Assembly: GCA_004194705.1 (NCBI GenBank)
Contig: SADC01000026.1
Span: 124,001-188,000, forward strand
DNA from: Ditylenchus dipsaci
Lineage: Eukaryota; Nematoda; Chromadorea; Rhabditida; Anguinidae
DNA length: 64,000 nucleotides
Reading direction: 5' to 3'
Position 1 is the stretch's first letter. The number at the start of each line of letters is the position of its first letter. Below the pieces are notes generated by a model. The model did no database searches. It worked only from the letters and a program-made list of their open reading frames with translations, and had not been told where the DNA came from. A program made the position numbers and the translations under genes. This document shows positions 44,301 to 53,155 of the stretch, piece after piece.

Positions 44301-45527
44301 TGATTTCAGTGTTTTCCATTCTGCTCTGTTTATTTTTAAAACTGAGCTACAAGAAAAGTTGAGATCTGTGAAGTCTATGAATTGTTCCATATTGAAAAGT
44401 AGCACTATCGTACTTTTGTTAAATGTTCCAAACCTAAATATATGAGTTGATTAAATTTATTTTGGAAATTTCCAGTTTTTTTTAAATTTCAATTTAAATG
44501 TAATAAGTAATTTTCTAGAAATACCACTTTTTTAGATAGCAATCACACTTTTTTCCACCCAGTCTTAACCAGCGTTGTAAATGTTAGCACCACCGTCACC
44601 AGCTTACGGAACCAACCCCGAAAATTTAGGCACCAGCTCACGGCAGCGGTGCGGTGCTGTGAGTTGCCTAGTGCCGGTGTCGCACCAATATAATTTAGAA
44701 TTTGGCACCGCACCGATTTACGGCATTGACTTTGAAAAATCTGGCACCGGCAACAGCTCATAGCACCAACTGCAGAAATTTTGGCAGCTGCACCAGTTTA
44801 CAGCGCCGGTGCGGTGCCGTGAGCTGTCGGTGCCTGCGCCGCACCGGTGGCACTTACAACACTGCTCCTAACTGAATAAGTATGACTACAATATATTTTT
44901 GTTGCGCCCACTCATTTCCGCCCAAGTCGTATCAAAACTGTACCCACTGACGCACAGTTTGTCTTCTAAAGAGCCAGAAAAACTCTAAAAAGGCATTTAG
45001 ACTTTTTTAGAGAAAACATTTTGCGTACAAATACTTTTTGTCTCGAGTGGAATTTAAAACTAGTAACATTTTTTGACCTCCAATAGCATTTTCCCATGCA
45101 AATCAACCTTGTTGGACACGAATCCGGTGTCAGGTTCACAGGTTGTGATCGCGAAAAAAACTTAAAAAAACTGTCTTGTTGATTAAAATTCGGCTGAGTT
45201 ATCTTATTTTAAGAAGAAGAAAAGGGCTACGAAACTACATGTTTAATATACATTTTTTTTAATAATATTGGTTCTAAATCTTAGCTTAAAAGTTGCCCAC
45301 AAGCTTATTTGTCATCATTTATTGTTTTTTCATCGCAAATTGTAATTGTGAACTGATACTTACGATGTGCTGTTAGAATAAAAAAATGCGCGAGTAATAA
45401 ATATGTGTCCGAAAAAAGAACTACTGGCTAATAGTTTGTTTGATTTTTTAGCAAAATAAAATAAAGTAATTGATAAAAGTGTAACGAAAAATAAATAATA
45501 GAAGACCCGTGAAAAACTAAATCGCAT
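35359..45527 (-). CDS. GT92 (DUF23) glycosyltransferase gene B, 5 exons
   Basis: Minus-strand exons: 45364-45527, 44167-44433, 38955-39431, 37629-37852 and 35359-35703, all with GT-AG introns. The ATG at 45527 is supported by its match to gene A. The product is about 490 residues: membrane anchor YYLFFVTLLSITLFYF (about residues 11-26), GHIFITRAFFYSNSTS, then VVCPGRMFAFDLWHLFI, YIQSVDSS, NNQLVNFQDCLYEF, FPDWDDLIV (DWDD in place of the DxD motif) and KAAVFLLDR. KAVVRPKYVDSVDIHYGG and IIHARDYH follow, and finally a Cys/His-rich tail from LPQKEIMRSTFNKCL. This matches the nematode-expanded GT92 family, which includes galactosyltransferases; donor and acceptor are unknown here. Two single-base losses break the frame: an A run in exon 2 (near 44335) and a T near 39189 in exon 3. 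Adding one base at each restores frame and all splice phases. Intron 2 (4.7 kb) contains the 53-bp satellite. Confidence 0.85.
35825..35975. repeat. CTGGCA/TGCCAG low-complexity repeat
   Basis: Repeats of CTGGCACTG and its complement CAGTGCCAG fold into a hairpin-rich block in intron 4 of GT92 gene B. Confidence 0.6.
36004..36122. mobile_element. Pogo-type MITE with TA target
   Basis: Ends CAGTCAAACCTCGATTTAGT and ACTAAATCGAGGTTCGACTG are inverted and flanked by TA. Four copies of GCCACTAAATCGAGG in the interior mimic the end. Confidence 0.85.
36372..36485. repeat. (GGCACC)n repeat block
   Basis: GGCACCGGTGCC units in both orientations. Related blocks occur at about 31040-31100 and 44580-44860. 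Confidence 0.75.
37000..37600. other. GT92 gene B intron 4, no feature
   Basis: AT-rich; a short TATATATA run at about 37278-37290. Confidence 0.3.
37921..38168. mobile_element. TACCGTA-family MITE
   Basis: It begins TACCGTAGAACCTCTATCAA and ends TTGTACGGTA, with the family interior (CGAAGACCTATATCTC, CTGTTTTTTCGTTTTCTTAA). Confidence 0.65.
38170..38950. other. GT92 gene B intron 3, diverged core trace
   Basis: At 38625-38690 there is a diverged start of the core (GATCATTTCTAACGTCAGTG, then ATGCACGCATCTCTGA). It is followed by a G-rich GTAGGTGGA stretch to 38830. No gene. Confidence 0.4.
40143..42765. repeat. 53-bp satellite, about 2.6 kb
   Basis: The basic unit is CAACAATACAGTCAACTCTC followed by AATTGACAATACATTTATCT and CTCTCGATACAGT (53 bp). 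The first 400 bp are diverged. The centre (about 40550-41390) is homogeneous. From about 41390 to 42520 a longer higher-order unit with an AGACTAAAATTTTTAGT palindrome repeats about six times. Ser/Thr/Gln-rich open frames in it are artefacts of the repeat. It lies in intron 2 of GT92 gene B. Confidence 0.95.
42770..43550. other. GT92 gene B intron 2, weak direct repeat
   Basis: The segments at about 43255-43315 and 43443-43495 share TTTTTATCTC(A/T)AGATCTT and GAGAAC(A/G)GACACA. Otherwise nothing is seen. Confidence 0.4.
43551..43760. mobile_element. TACCGTA-family MITE, right end unclear
   Basis: It begins TACCGTATAACCTCTAATAA followed by a C run and the usual GACTTGTATCTCGGAGCAGA interior; the right terminus is decayed. 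Confidence 0.6.
43918..44010. repeat. CCTTGG-type foldback in GT92 B intron 2
   Basis: CCCCCTCTTGTTTTGAAAAC and AGCAGCAAGGGGACCAAAGC are mirrored. It corresponds in position to 23460-23560 in gene A. Confidence 0.55.
44580..44860. repeat. (GGCACC)n-like repeat block
   Basis: Degenerate GCACCGG, CAGCTCA and TTACGGC units in both orientations, in intron 1 of GT92 gene B. Confidence 0.6.
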
Positions 45528-45529
45528 TT

Positions 45530-46345
45530 TTGATATCTTTATTCACAAAACAGTATAGCTAGCTCACTAAATTTTTTTAGATACAAAACTAGTAGCATAG
45601 CGCAAAGCTTTTAATAACCGAACTCCCCGATATGCAAAATTTCCACTATCTACCACAACAATAACAATAAAAATTTCTGATATTTCTTCTTGCATCCTTC
45701 GACTTTATGCATATCCTTCTATCAGAAAGCACTTGATATCCTTAAATATCTTTATCTACTTAAATACTTATTGCAAGGAAGACAGACTTTAAGGAAGCTG
45801 GGGTATTTTGACTGGGAGATTTTCCGTACCTCAGTTAATTTTATTTTTCTTTTTCATCTGAAATTTTTACGCCAAACAATATTACGGTGATTCTAACTGA
45901 CGAAAAACACATAAGGTCAGAATTCGAAATAATTTTTTGCCACTATTTCAAGTGAATTTAGTGACTGTAAGTTTTTGTCAGTTTTTTGATTCATGAAAAA
46001 AATCAATGACAACAGGTTTTCATGCTAAATTTATTGACTAAAAAGTGATCTGAAAGCTCTTTTGTCCTATCCGAGAGGAGGAACGAAAAAAAAACACTTT
46101 GGTTGCCCGAAACTAACTATGATTAACTATATTGCTCAAGTAAAAGGCCGATAGTTAACTTTTATAGTTGACTGTAAAGTACTATAAATTACACTATTCT
46201 AAATTTTGCTCTGTTTTTGTGGGAAAACCGTAGTTCTTAGCTTTTTCATTGTACAACCCCTCCCCAAATTAGCTTTTTTATAAGAACTAATTAACCATTT
46301 TTATGCGATAATTTTGCCATAACAGGACCAGAAAAGTGACTTTAA
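45530..46345. other. Upstream of GT92 gene B, no gene seen
   Basis: AT-rich sequence that should include the gene B promoter. The open frame 45690-45890 is Leu/Phe-rich without a recognisable domain. Confidence 0.3.
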
Positions 46346-46349
46346 AAGG

Positions 46350-46565
46350 GACAAAAGGCTGTATCGGGAGAGGAAGGGAATAACAAAGGGGCCACTTTTG
46401 ACGGCGGCTGTACCATGTTTTTCAACTCGGGTCGTGGCAAAAATAGACTCTATATACCTTTTTTTTTCAAGAGTACTTCTCGGAATCATGTCTAAGGTAA
46501 GTGAGTGCGCGCATCTCTAACCAACCAAGCCCCCTGCGACCCTTCGGGGGCGCAGGGGACTTCAG
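46350..46565 (+). mobile_element. Core F, truncated
   Basis: It contains GGCTGTATCGGGAGAGGAAG, AATCATGTCTAAGGTAAGTG and the GC hairpin, and then stops; the mirrored right half is missing. Confidence 0.65.
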
Positions 46566-46736
46566 GGCACAATGTTATAGTACCAATTTTTTTATCCGAA
46601 AAAGTTTTCTTGGCGAACACTTTCAAACTTTGAGCAAAAAAGACTTTTAGTGAAAAAGTAAAGTAACTAGTAATTATTAATAAATATAATATGTTATAAC
46701 AATATAATGTTGGATTTTACTAAAATATAAGGATTT

Positions 46737-46826
46737 AGACCCTCTATAGAACCGCCTTTCTACATAACCGCCCCTCTAAATAACGGCCCCCACGGCCGGT
46801 CGCTAGGGAGGCCGTTGTATAGAGGT
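46737..46826. mobile_element. Short MITE with CCTCTATA ends
   Basis: GACCCTCTATAGAACCGCC and GGCCGTTGTATAGAGGTTTG are inverted. Interior copies of AACCGCCCCTCTA mimic the end, as in the pogo-type MITEs. Confidence 0.55.
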
Positions 46827-47457
46827 TTGTACAGTTTGAAACTGTACTACAGTTGAAAAACGTAGTACAGTTTGAAACTGTACTACAGTTGAAAAACTGT
46901 ACTACAGTTTAGAAACTGTACTACAGTTTAGAAACTTTACTACAGTTTTTCGAGTAAAGTTTTGACTATTATTTTAAACTGTACTACAGTTTTGAGTAGT
47001 ACAGTTTTCACTACTATTTAAACTGTACTACAGTTTTAAGTAGTACAGTTTTGACTATTATTTTAAACTGTACTACAGTTTTGAGTAGTACAGTTTTCAC
47101 GACTGCCCAGCGATTGGTACACATTGTGATTGGGTACAGCGGTTGGGTACAATTGTGATTGGGTACAGCGGTTGGTACAATTGCGGTTGGGTACAGCGAT
47201 TGGGTACAGTTTAAAAATTAGTTTTCAATTTATTTAGTCCCACCGCATGTTTTTTGAAATTTTTTCACTTAGGCTTAGCCTTAGGTGCAAGGTAGACCAG
47301 TGCTCGATAGGACCGTTACCACGCATTTGGGCACATCGCATTTGGGCACCCGCATTTGGGCACCCGCATTTTGGCACACCGCATTTGGGCACCGCATTTG
47401 GGCCCCGATTTTAAAGTTCCATATTTTGAAATTATATTGAAATGTATCAATATGTTA

Positions 47458-47643
47458 CAGTCAAGTCTCGATTTAACGAAACCCCGATTTAACGAAACTC
47501 TTGATTTAACGAACCTTTTTTTGGTGGCTATTTGGCCACCGATTAAATAAAATGACTAAAATAAGCTCTCGATTTAACGAAACCTTCGATTTAACGAACA
47601 TTTTTGGCGGTCCCCAGGGGTTCGTTAAATCGAGACTTGACTG
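47458..47643. mobile_element. Pogo-type MITE with TA target (nested)
   Basis: Ends CAGTCAAGTCTCGATTTAAC and GTTAAATCGAGACTTGACTG are perfectly inverted and flanked by TA. It is inserted in the spacer of the large palindrome. Confidence 0.9.
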
Positions 47644-47757
47644 TACTGTTTTATAATAAAATTTGTATTCATTTCAGGTCCGAATACTTTCCATCGAAAA
47701 TTTTGACTTTTCTAGATTTTTTACCTGCCTGCCTTCGGCAGGCAACCTAATTCAATA

Positions 47758-47892
47758 GGAAGCCCCTTTGGGGTACATGGTCCGGGATAAGGGCTGACCC
47801 TTTGGGGTACATGGTACGGGATAAGGGCTGACCCTTTGGGGTACATGGTACGGGATAAGGGCTGACCCTTTGGAGGTACATGGTATGGGATG
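47758..47892 (+). repeat. 34-bp tandem repeat, about 4 copies
   Basis: The unit is GGGCTGACCCTTTGGGGTAC ATGGTACGGGATAA; the first and last copies are partial or diverged. Confidence 0.85.
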
Positions 47893-48584
47893 CGGCCAAA
47901 TGCGTGTCAACGAAGCGGCTTAAGGTCAAACGTCCGTGGCCCGAAAAATTGACAAATTTCAATTTATAATTTAAAAATACAGAATTTAAAATCGGGGCCC
48001 AAATGCGGTGTGCCCAAATGCGTGGTAACGGTCCTATCGAGCACTGGTCTACCTTGCACCTAAGGCTAAGCCTAAGTGAAAAAATTTCAAAAAACATGCG
48101 GTGGGACTAAATAAATTGAAACTAATTTTTAAACTGTACCCAATCGCTGTACCCAACCGCAATTGTACCCAACCGCTGTACCCAATCACAATTGTACCCA
48201 ACCGCTGTACCCAACCACAATGTGTACCCAATCGCTGTTTTACCAGTTTTCACTACTATTTTAAACTGTACTACAGTTTTAAGTAGTACAGTTTTCACTA
48301 CTATTTTAAACTGTACTACAGTTTTAAGTAGTACAGTTTTCACTACTATTTTAAACTGTACTACAGTTTTAAGTAGTACAGTTTTCACTACTATTTTAAA
48401 CTGTACTACAGTTTTAAGTAGTACAGTTTTGACTATTATTTTAAACTGTACTACAGTTTTGAGTAGTACAGTTTTCACTACTATTATAAACTGTACTATA
48501 ATTTCGAAAATGTGCTGCAGTTTTACGAATGTAGTGAGTTCATACTGGTGAAAAAAGCCATATCTCAAAAGTTGGTCAATGATC

Positions 48585-49005
48585 CTATGACCATAGTGAC
48601 CGCACCGTCTTTCGCAGTCCTAATTTTTTCAATCGCCGTCCTGCGTTTTAACCATATTTTTCATTATGGGCAGCTTTTTTATTTCACATCATATAATCAG
48701 TTTTTATTTTTACACTTTATTCTTAGGCGACCGTCCATTTTTCCTTTCTTTTTTATTTCAAAGAAATGGGCCGTCCTGATTTTACACAAAAATTTTCAAA
48801 AAAGTCGGTTGAATTAGGACGGTCTCATTTTTTTGAAATAAAAATGAAAGAAAACTTGGATGGTCGCCTGAAATTAAGTATAAAAACTGATTATACGTTG
48901 TAAAACAAAAAAGCGGTCCAGATTGAAAAATATGGCTATAATGCAGGACTGCGATGAAAAAAAAATCAGGACGGCGTAGGACGACGCGGTCACTATGCCT
49001 ATGAC
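48585..49005. mobile_element. Palindromic MITE, CATAGTGACCGC ends
   Basis: Left end CATAGTGACCGCACCGTC, right end GACGACGCGGTCACTATG. Arms of about 200 bp mirror each other to within a short centre at about 48800 (GCGACCGTCCATTTTTC against GGATGGTCGCC; CCGTCCTG against CAGGACGG). Confidence 0.85.
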
Positions 49006-49477
49006 ATGCTCTTGAGCGTCTTTAAATGAAAACTTGTGAGGCGAGAAAGTAGTGGTTTTTGTGAGTTAGACCCTGGCTATCTTTTTGCGAGCTTATTGTA
49101 GCTCACGTACACTCAGACGAAAGAGCAGACGAAAGGTGTATTATGAGCGTGGCTGCAGTATAACAATCACGACGCACCACTTGAAAACTTGTGGGTATTC
49201 AGCTGCATTTTGACCATGCACAACTTGTTATTTTACGGGGTCTTTTTCACGTACTTGGTCAATGATTGAAGCGAGAAGAACCCGCGAAATAGTATACAAC
49301 ATGAAATTCTGAGTTAAAAAAAATACCGGTAACGAATTCGTATTGGACGTGTTAAACACTTTTTCAAATAAGTGTAAATAAGAAAACAAGTTTAATTTAG
49401 CTTTTTTCTATCCTTATTTAGTTTTTTTTTGTCTTTTTAGACCTCACTCGTCAGGGTTTTTAGCCTATTTAGTAGTG

Positions 49478-49645
49478 AATCGGGCGCTGCGATACATCGC
49501 AGCGCAACATCGCAGCGTACGCAGCGTACGAATTTGGGCCAAAAATATTGCAGCGCAACAGCGTTAGCAAATTTTTGAAAACAGCGCATATCGCAGCGCG
49601 ACCACGGATGACCGAAAAACATCGCAGCGCAGCATCGCAAATAGG
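49478..49645. repeat. CATCGCAGCGCA repeat block
   Basis: Irregular copies of ATCGCAGCGCAACA in an AT-rich background; frames through it are artefacts. Confidence 0.65.
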
Positions 49646-49826
49646 CAAAACCGATACTCTACTATTTAGCATCCACTCCGCCCCTCCCGTCAGAAAATCT
49701 TGGGTACGCCTATGAGCGCATGACTTTAAGATGCAAGTCATGACACGAGTTTTTGACCTTTTTTAAGAAATCCTATTCTCTTCCAGATCTATCACTATTT
49801 TTAAAGGCTATTAGAATCAAAAAATC

Positions 49827-50059
49827 GACCCTACTAGCGAATACCCCCCCCAACGATTTTCACTTTTTTTACTTTAGTAAAAAGTACCCAAATATATGTC
49901 CCAGACCCCGGAAAATGTGCGCAAACTCTTCATTAGTCACAACTTCCGTACGCTGGCCTACCCCAAGCCTAAGGGCTAAGCCTAAACTTGTTGTTTGCAA
50001 GGGTAGTTACAGCAATTTTAAAGGTCGGATGCTTGGGGGGGGTATTCGCTAGTAGCGCC
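49827..50059 (-). mobile_element. GGCGCTA hAT-like MITE, copy 2
   Basis: Ends GACCCTACTAGCGAATACCC and GGGTATTCGCTAGTAGCGCC are inverted and flanked by a perfect 8-bp duplication AAAAAATC (49819-49826, 50060-50067). It is about 90% alike to 7303-7543 but inverted. Confidence 0.92.
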
Positions 50060-50334
50060 AAAAAATCAATGAAAAAAACGCAACATTCAAGTGCTCTAGA
50101 TGGAACTTTGAGATTAAATTTATGTGAATGTGCTGTGCTGACCAACTGCAAACATACACAAAATAAATGATCTCAAGGACAATTAGACATGAGTTTTATT
50201 TACTGTTCATTTTTAAATAGCAAGTAAAGTACTCAAAATAGCATTTTACTACTATCAAACCATCCTTAGAATGATCAAATTAGCACAGAAAACAATTTTT
50301 GGTAACTGAAAAACAAAAATTCGAACCGAGTGCA

Positions 50335-50583
50335 TACCGTATTCACTCTATTAACTCTCCACCCTCTAATAAGTCCCCATCTTACGGACGCCACATCTCA
50401 GCCTGAAGCAAATATTTGACAAATCTGTTTTTTGCGTTTTCTTAGTTACTACAAGTTTACCTAATTTCCGTTTTCAAACCGTGGTTAAGCACACAAAAAT
50501 CTCAAAATCGAGCACAAAATTTTTCCGATTTTTTGGGGGTCGAAAATAACTCCCCATGAGGAGTTAATAGAGTGAATACGGTA
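50335..50583. mobile_element. TACCGTA-family MITE, intact
   Basis: TACCGTATTCACTCTATTAA and TTAATAGAGTGAATACGGTA are inverted. The interior has ACAAATCTGTTTTTTGCGTT, as at 29575. Confidence 0.85.
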
Positions 50584-50672
50584 ATCATCCGGTTTTATTG
50601 AGGCCTGAAGCATCCAACAGAAATCGAGTTGGTTTATGGATAAGCATTTCAATCAAAAAGAATAATTTTCAG

Positions 50673-50873
50673 GACAAAATTATGGAAAAAATCGAAAAAC
50701 CCCGACGAGAACTGTCTCCTACAAAAAGCGACGCAGACTTTTCTCGACGCAAACTGTCCTATGTCCCTAACAACAATACTCTGATTCAAGATCAACAGGC
50801 GCCTACCAAAATCGTCCCCCAAGATGTCTTGTCACCCAGCTCCAACTTTTGGCGGGTTGTGTGGGCTCGATAA
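50673..50873 (+). CDS. Orphan terminal exon, unknown protein
   Basis: A clean TTTTCAG acceptor (ending 50672) opens a 66-codon frame closing at TAA 50873. It reads DKIMEKIEKPRRELSPTKSD, then SRRKLSYVPNNN, and ends FWRVVWAR. The higher GC, the SPTK phosphosite-like sequence and the good acceptor make it look like a last exon. No upstream partner was found in the window to the left; an ATG at 50682 would allow a short independent protein. I do not recognise the family. Confidence 0.45.
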   Translation, partial: DKIMEKIEKPRRELSPTKSDADFSRRKLSYVPNNNTLIQDQQAPTKIVPQDVLSPSSNFWRVVWAR

Positions 50874-51092
50874 AGAGCAAGACAAAGAATTTTTTGTAGA
50901 TTGAACCTTTTCAAACAGAGTTTCTGGCCCTCAAAAGTCAAAAATAGAAAAGCATAGTCAGCCGAAATTTCTGACAACGATTTTTGTTTGCGGCATACTG
51001 TCCACTTTTTCTAATTGTTTCGAGGAAAAAATATGCTTATTAGATAGCTAAAGACTTCTAGATTTCACCTACCTGATACATCAATACCATGT

Positions 51093-51312
51093 TACCATAT
51101 TTTTTGTAATTAACGCACCCTGTGACGGGAGGTTGAAAAAAACTCACCCCTTCTAATCATCGCAGCTCTTCTCATTTTTGACTAGAATTCCAGAGTTAAG
51201 ACCATTTTTTTGATTGAAAATTTCAGAATTTTAGAGGGGTTCAAAAATAAACGCACCCCTGAAGGAAGGTTGAAAAATAAACGCACCGGTGCTTTCATTA
51301 GAGGAAATACGC
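51093..51312. mobile_element. TACCGTA-family MITE
   Basis: TACCATATTTTTTGTAATTA at the left and TTCATTAGAGGAAATACG at the right; AACGCACCCCTGAAGGAAGG lies near the right end. Confidence 0.65.
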
Positions 51313-51476
51313 ATCTAGAAATGAGTTACCCGGAGAAAGAAGTCAAAATATTGTTAACTCGTTAACCATGAACGTTACGAAGTCATGCCAAATACTATAT
51401 GTAGATACATTTGAATAGAATCATTTGAAGACTCTCATCCTTTTTAACAATTTTTTTATTAGTAGCAACATCATTA

Positions 51477-51677
51477 TTAACAATGTGGATTTGAAAATTC
51501 GAGACGTACAGATGGTGGTTCTGATGGCACATCTTGATTTTCTGATAGCCTTCTTGTTTCTGAATTATACTCTTTTTCATTTAATTTGGGTAAATCATTG
51601 TGGAGCTTCAGCGTTTTAGACTTTTTGCGCATTCTTTTGGAAATATTTATTTGGAAGACTTCCGGTGTGCTGCTTTT
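51477..51677 (-). CDS. Orphan terminal exon, unknown protein
   Basis: On the minus strand a TTTTTAG acceptor precedes a 66-codon frame ending in two adjacent TAA codons: KSSTPEVFQINISKRMRKKS, then KLNEKEYNSETRRLSENQ, ending RLEFSNPHC. The composition is charged and soluble, and the region is not a repeat. It resembles the last exon of a gene whose other exons would lie to the right, but none was recognised there. A basic patch (KRMRKKSK) might be a nuclear localisation signal. Confidence 0.45.
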   Translation of the reverse strand, partial: KSSTPEVFQINISKRMRKKSKTLKLHNDLPKLNEKEYNSETRRLSENQDVPSEPPSVRLEFSNPHC

Positions 51678-51811
51678 CTAAAAATGTGTTATGAAATTTG
51701 TATGTTTAGATAAAACCTCTTTTTTTGACAACAAGGCTTTTATGAAGCAGACTTTTGAACTAAAACGCGAGGATGAACCAAATTTGAAGCTAGTGTCATG
51801 TACATGGTGTA

Positions 51812-52216
51812 CAGTCCAACCTCATATTGCGAAACCTCGATATAACTAACTTTTTTGGACTATTGTCTTTTAGAGGGCCAAATTTTTGCCTTAATCACCC
51901 TGTTTTTTTTCTTGAAAAATGCCTTGGTCGCCCCTGTTGTTTTGAAAGTGTTCATGGTTAAGGTGATCATGATAGCTATAATCACTTATTAACATTACTA
52001 TAATGGACAGGCGGGATCAAGGCATTTTCAAAAAAAAAACAGGGGAGTAAGGGGAAAAATGTGGCACCCTAAAAGACAATAGAGCCAATTTTTGACACCT
52101 ATTTGGCCAGTGATAAACGTTAAATCACCAATAGTATTCCCTGAATACAACGAAACCCTCGAAATGAAGAAGATTTTTGTCGGTCCCCTGGGGTTCATTA
52201 TATCGAGGTTTGACTG
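51812..52216. mobile_element. Pogo-type MITE interrupted by a foldback
   Basis: CAGTCCAACCTCATATTGCG at the left and TATATCGAGGTTTGACTG at the right are the ends; the left is preceded by TA, the right followed by TG. A foldback (51862-52083) splits it. Confidence 0.8.
51862..52083. mobile_element. CCTTGG foldback nested in a pogo-type MITE
   Basis: Ends CTATTGTCTTTTAG and CTAAAAGACAATAG are perfect inverted repeats. Arms of about 80 bp contain GCCTTGGTCGCCCCTGTTG on the left and GGCGGGATCAAGGC on the right. The nesting order shows it is younger than its host. Confidence 0.85.
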
Positions 52217-52597
52217 TGAAATAAGATTACGATAAGATTAAGATAAAAAACTAGAAAATGAGTGCCCAACTTTGAGTGTCTATATCTCAGAAACCTCACT
52301 GTATGTATTATCGCATAATAAGTAAAACTGCTTCTTGAGAGGTGGGCTTAAAAATAAGATTGCCATTCGATGCTGCTTCAATGAAAATATATATCGAAAA
52401 TTTAACAGCACACCCTGTACTTTTTATCACCCTCCTCCTCTTCCTCATATGCCATCCCCATCCAATAATTTTCGAAAACAGTCTCACGCATCGATTTTCT
52501 AGGAAAAAGTTAACTATTGTACTTGTTAGTATCGTCTCAGACCTTGAGCCTAAGCCAAATAAGTGGCCCTATTCTTCAATGGGGGAGAGGGGATTGT

Positions 52598-52800
52598 TTT
52601 TTGCCTAAGTCTCCCTGTGTTTTTTATTGTTATTTTTTTAGGCTGAAATTTAGGCAAAGGTAGGTTAGCGTATGTAAGGCTGGACCGAAAAATAAGTCTG
52701 ATATATATTTCGAGTCCGTCCTAGTATACACTGGCCTGCCCTCGCCTAAGCCTTAAAAGCTCCAAAAAACAACAGGGGTGACCAGGCAAAGTGCTCGAAA
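52598..52800. repeat. Foldback, CCTTGG / AGGCTTAG type
   Basis: TTTGCCTAAGTCTCCCTGTG and ACAGGGGTGACCAGGCAAA are the outer arms; TAGGCAAAGGTAGGTTAGCG and CACTGGCCTGCCCTCGCCTA the inner ones. Confidence 0.65.
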
Positions 52801-52898
52801 AGTGCTTAATCCAGTGATTAATACGTTTCAAGCATAAAAAATAAATAATTTGAAGTTTTTTCATAAATTGAAAAGATAAATAAAGAAAAATTGTTTAA

Positions 52899-53155
52899 TA
52901 CCGTAATTCCTCTAATAAGCCGCCTAAAGCCGCCCCCCCCTAAATTCAAAAAACGGGTTTCTGGCATTGTGTTTTTGACCTATGTTTTGAAAACCACTGT
53001 TAGACAAGTCACCATCTATTTTGTAGCTCATCTCACTGGCTACAAATTGAGGGGTAACTTGCCAAAGAGGAGTCTTCAAAAAATGGGTCAAAAACACAAT
53101 GCCAAGAACACGATTTTGAACCAGAGGGGGGCGGCTTATTAAAGGAATTACGGTA
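52899..53155. mobile_element. TACCGTA-family MITE, intact
   Basis: TACCGTAATTCCTCTAATAA and TTATTAAAGGAATTACGGTA are inverted, followed inward by GCCGCCTAAAGCCGCCCC / GGGGGGCGGC. Part of the interior matches the member at 26444. Confidence 0.85.

Larger units (their letters stand above)
46850..48515. mobile_element. 1.66-kb palindromic element with GTACTACAG arrays
   Basis: Arms 46850-47440 and about 47960-48515 are mirrored. From outside in, they hold an array of AAACTGTACTACAGTTT hairpins, an array of TTGGGTACAGCGGTTGGGTA, a unique block (ACCGCATGTTTTTTGAAA, AGGCTTAGCCTTAGG, ACCAGTGCTCGATAGGACCG) and, next to the spacer, CGCATTTGGGCAC repeats (a multi-copy array on the left only). The spacer contains a pogo-type MITE and a 34-bp tandem repeat. 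Translations of the hairpin arrays are artefacts. Confidence 0.85.

Noticed and set aside
48122..48568. 148-codon frame with VVQFKIIVKTVLLKT repeats
   Set aside because: Translation of the GTACTACAG hairpin array inside a palindromic element.
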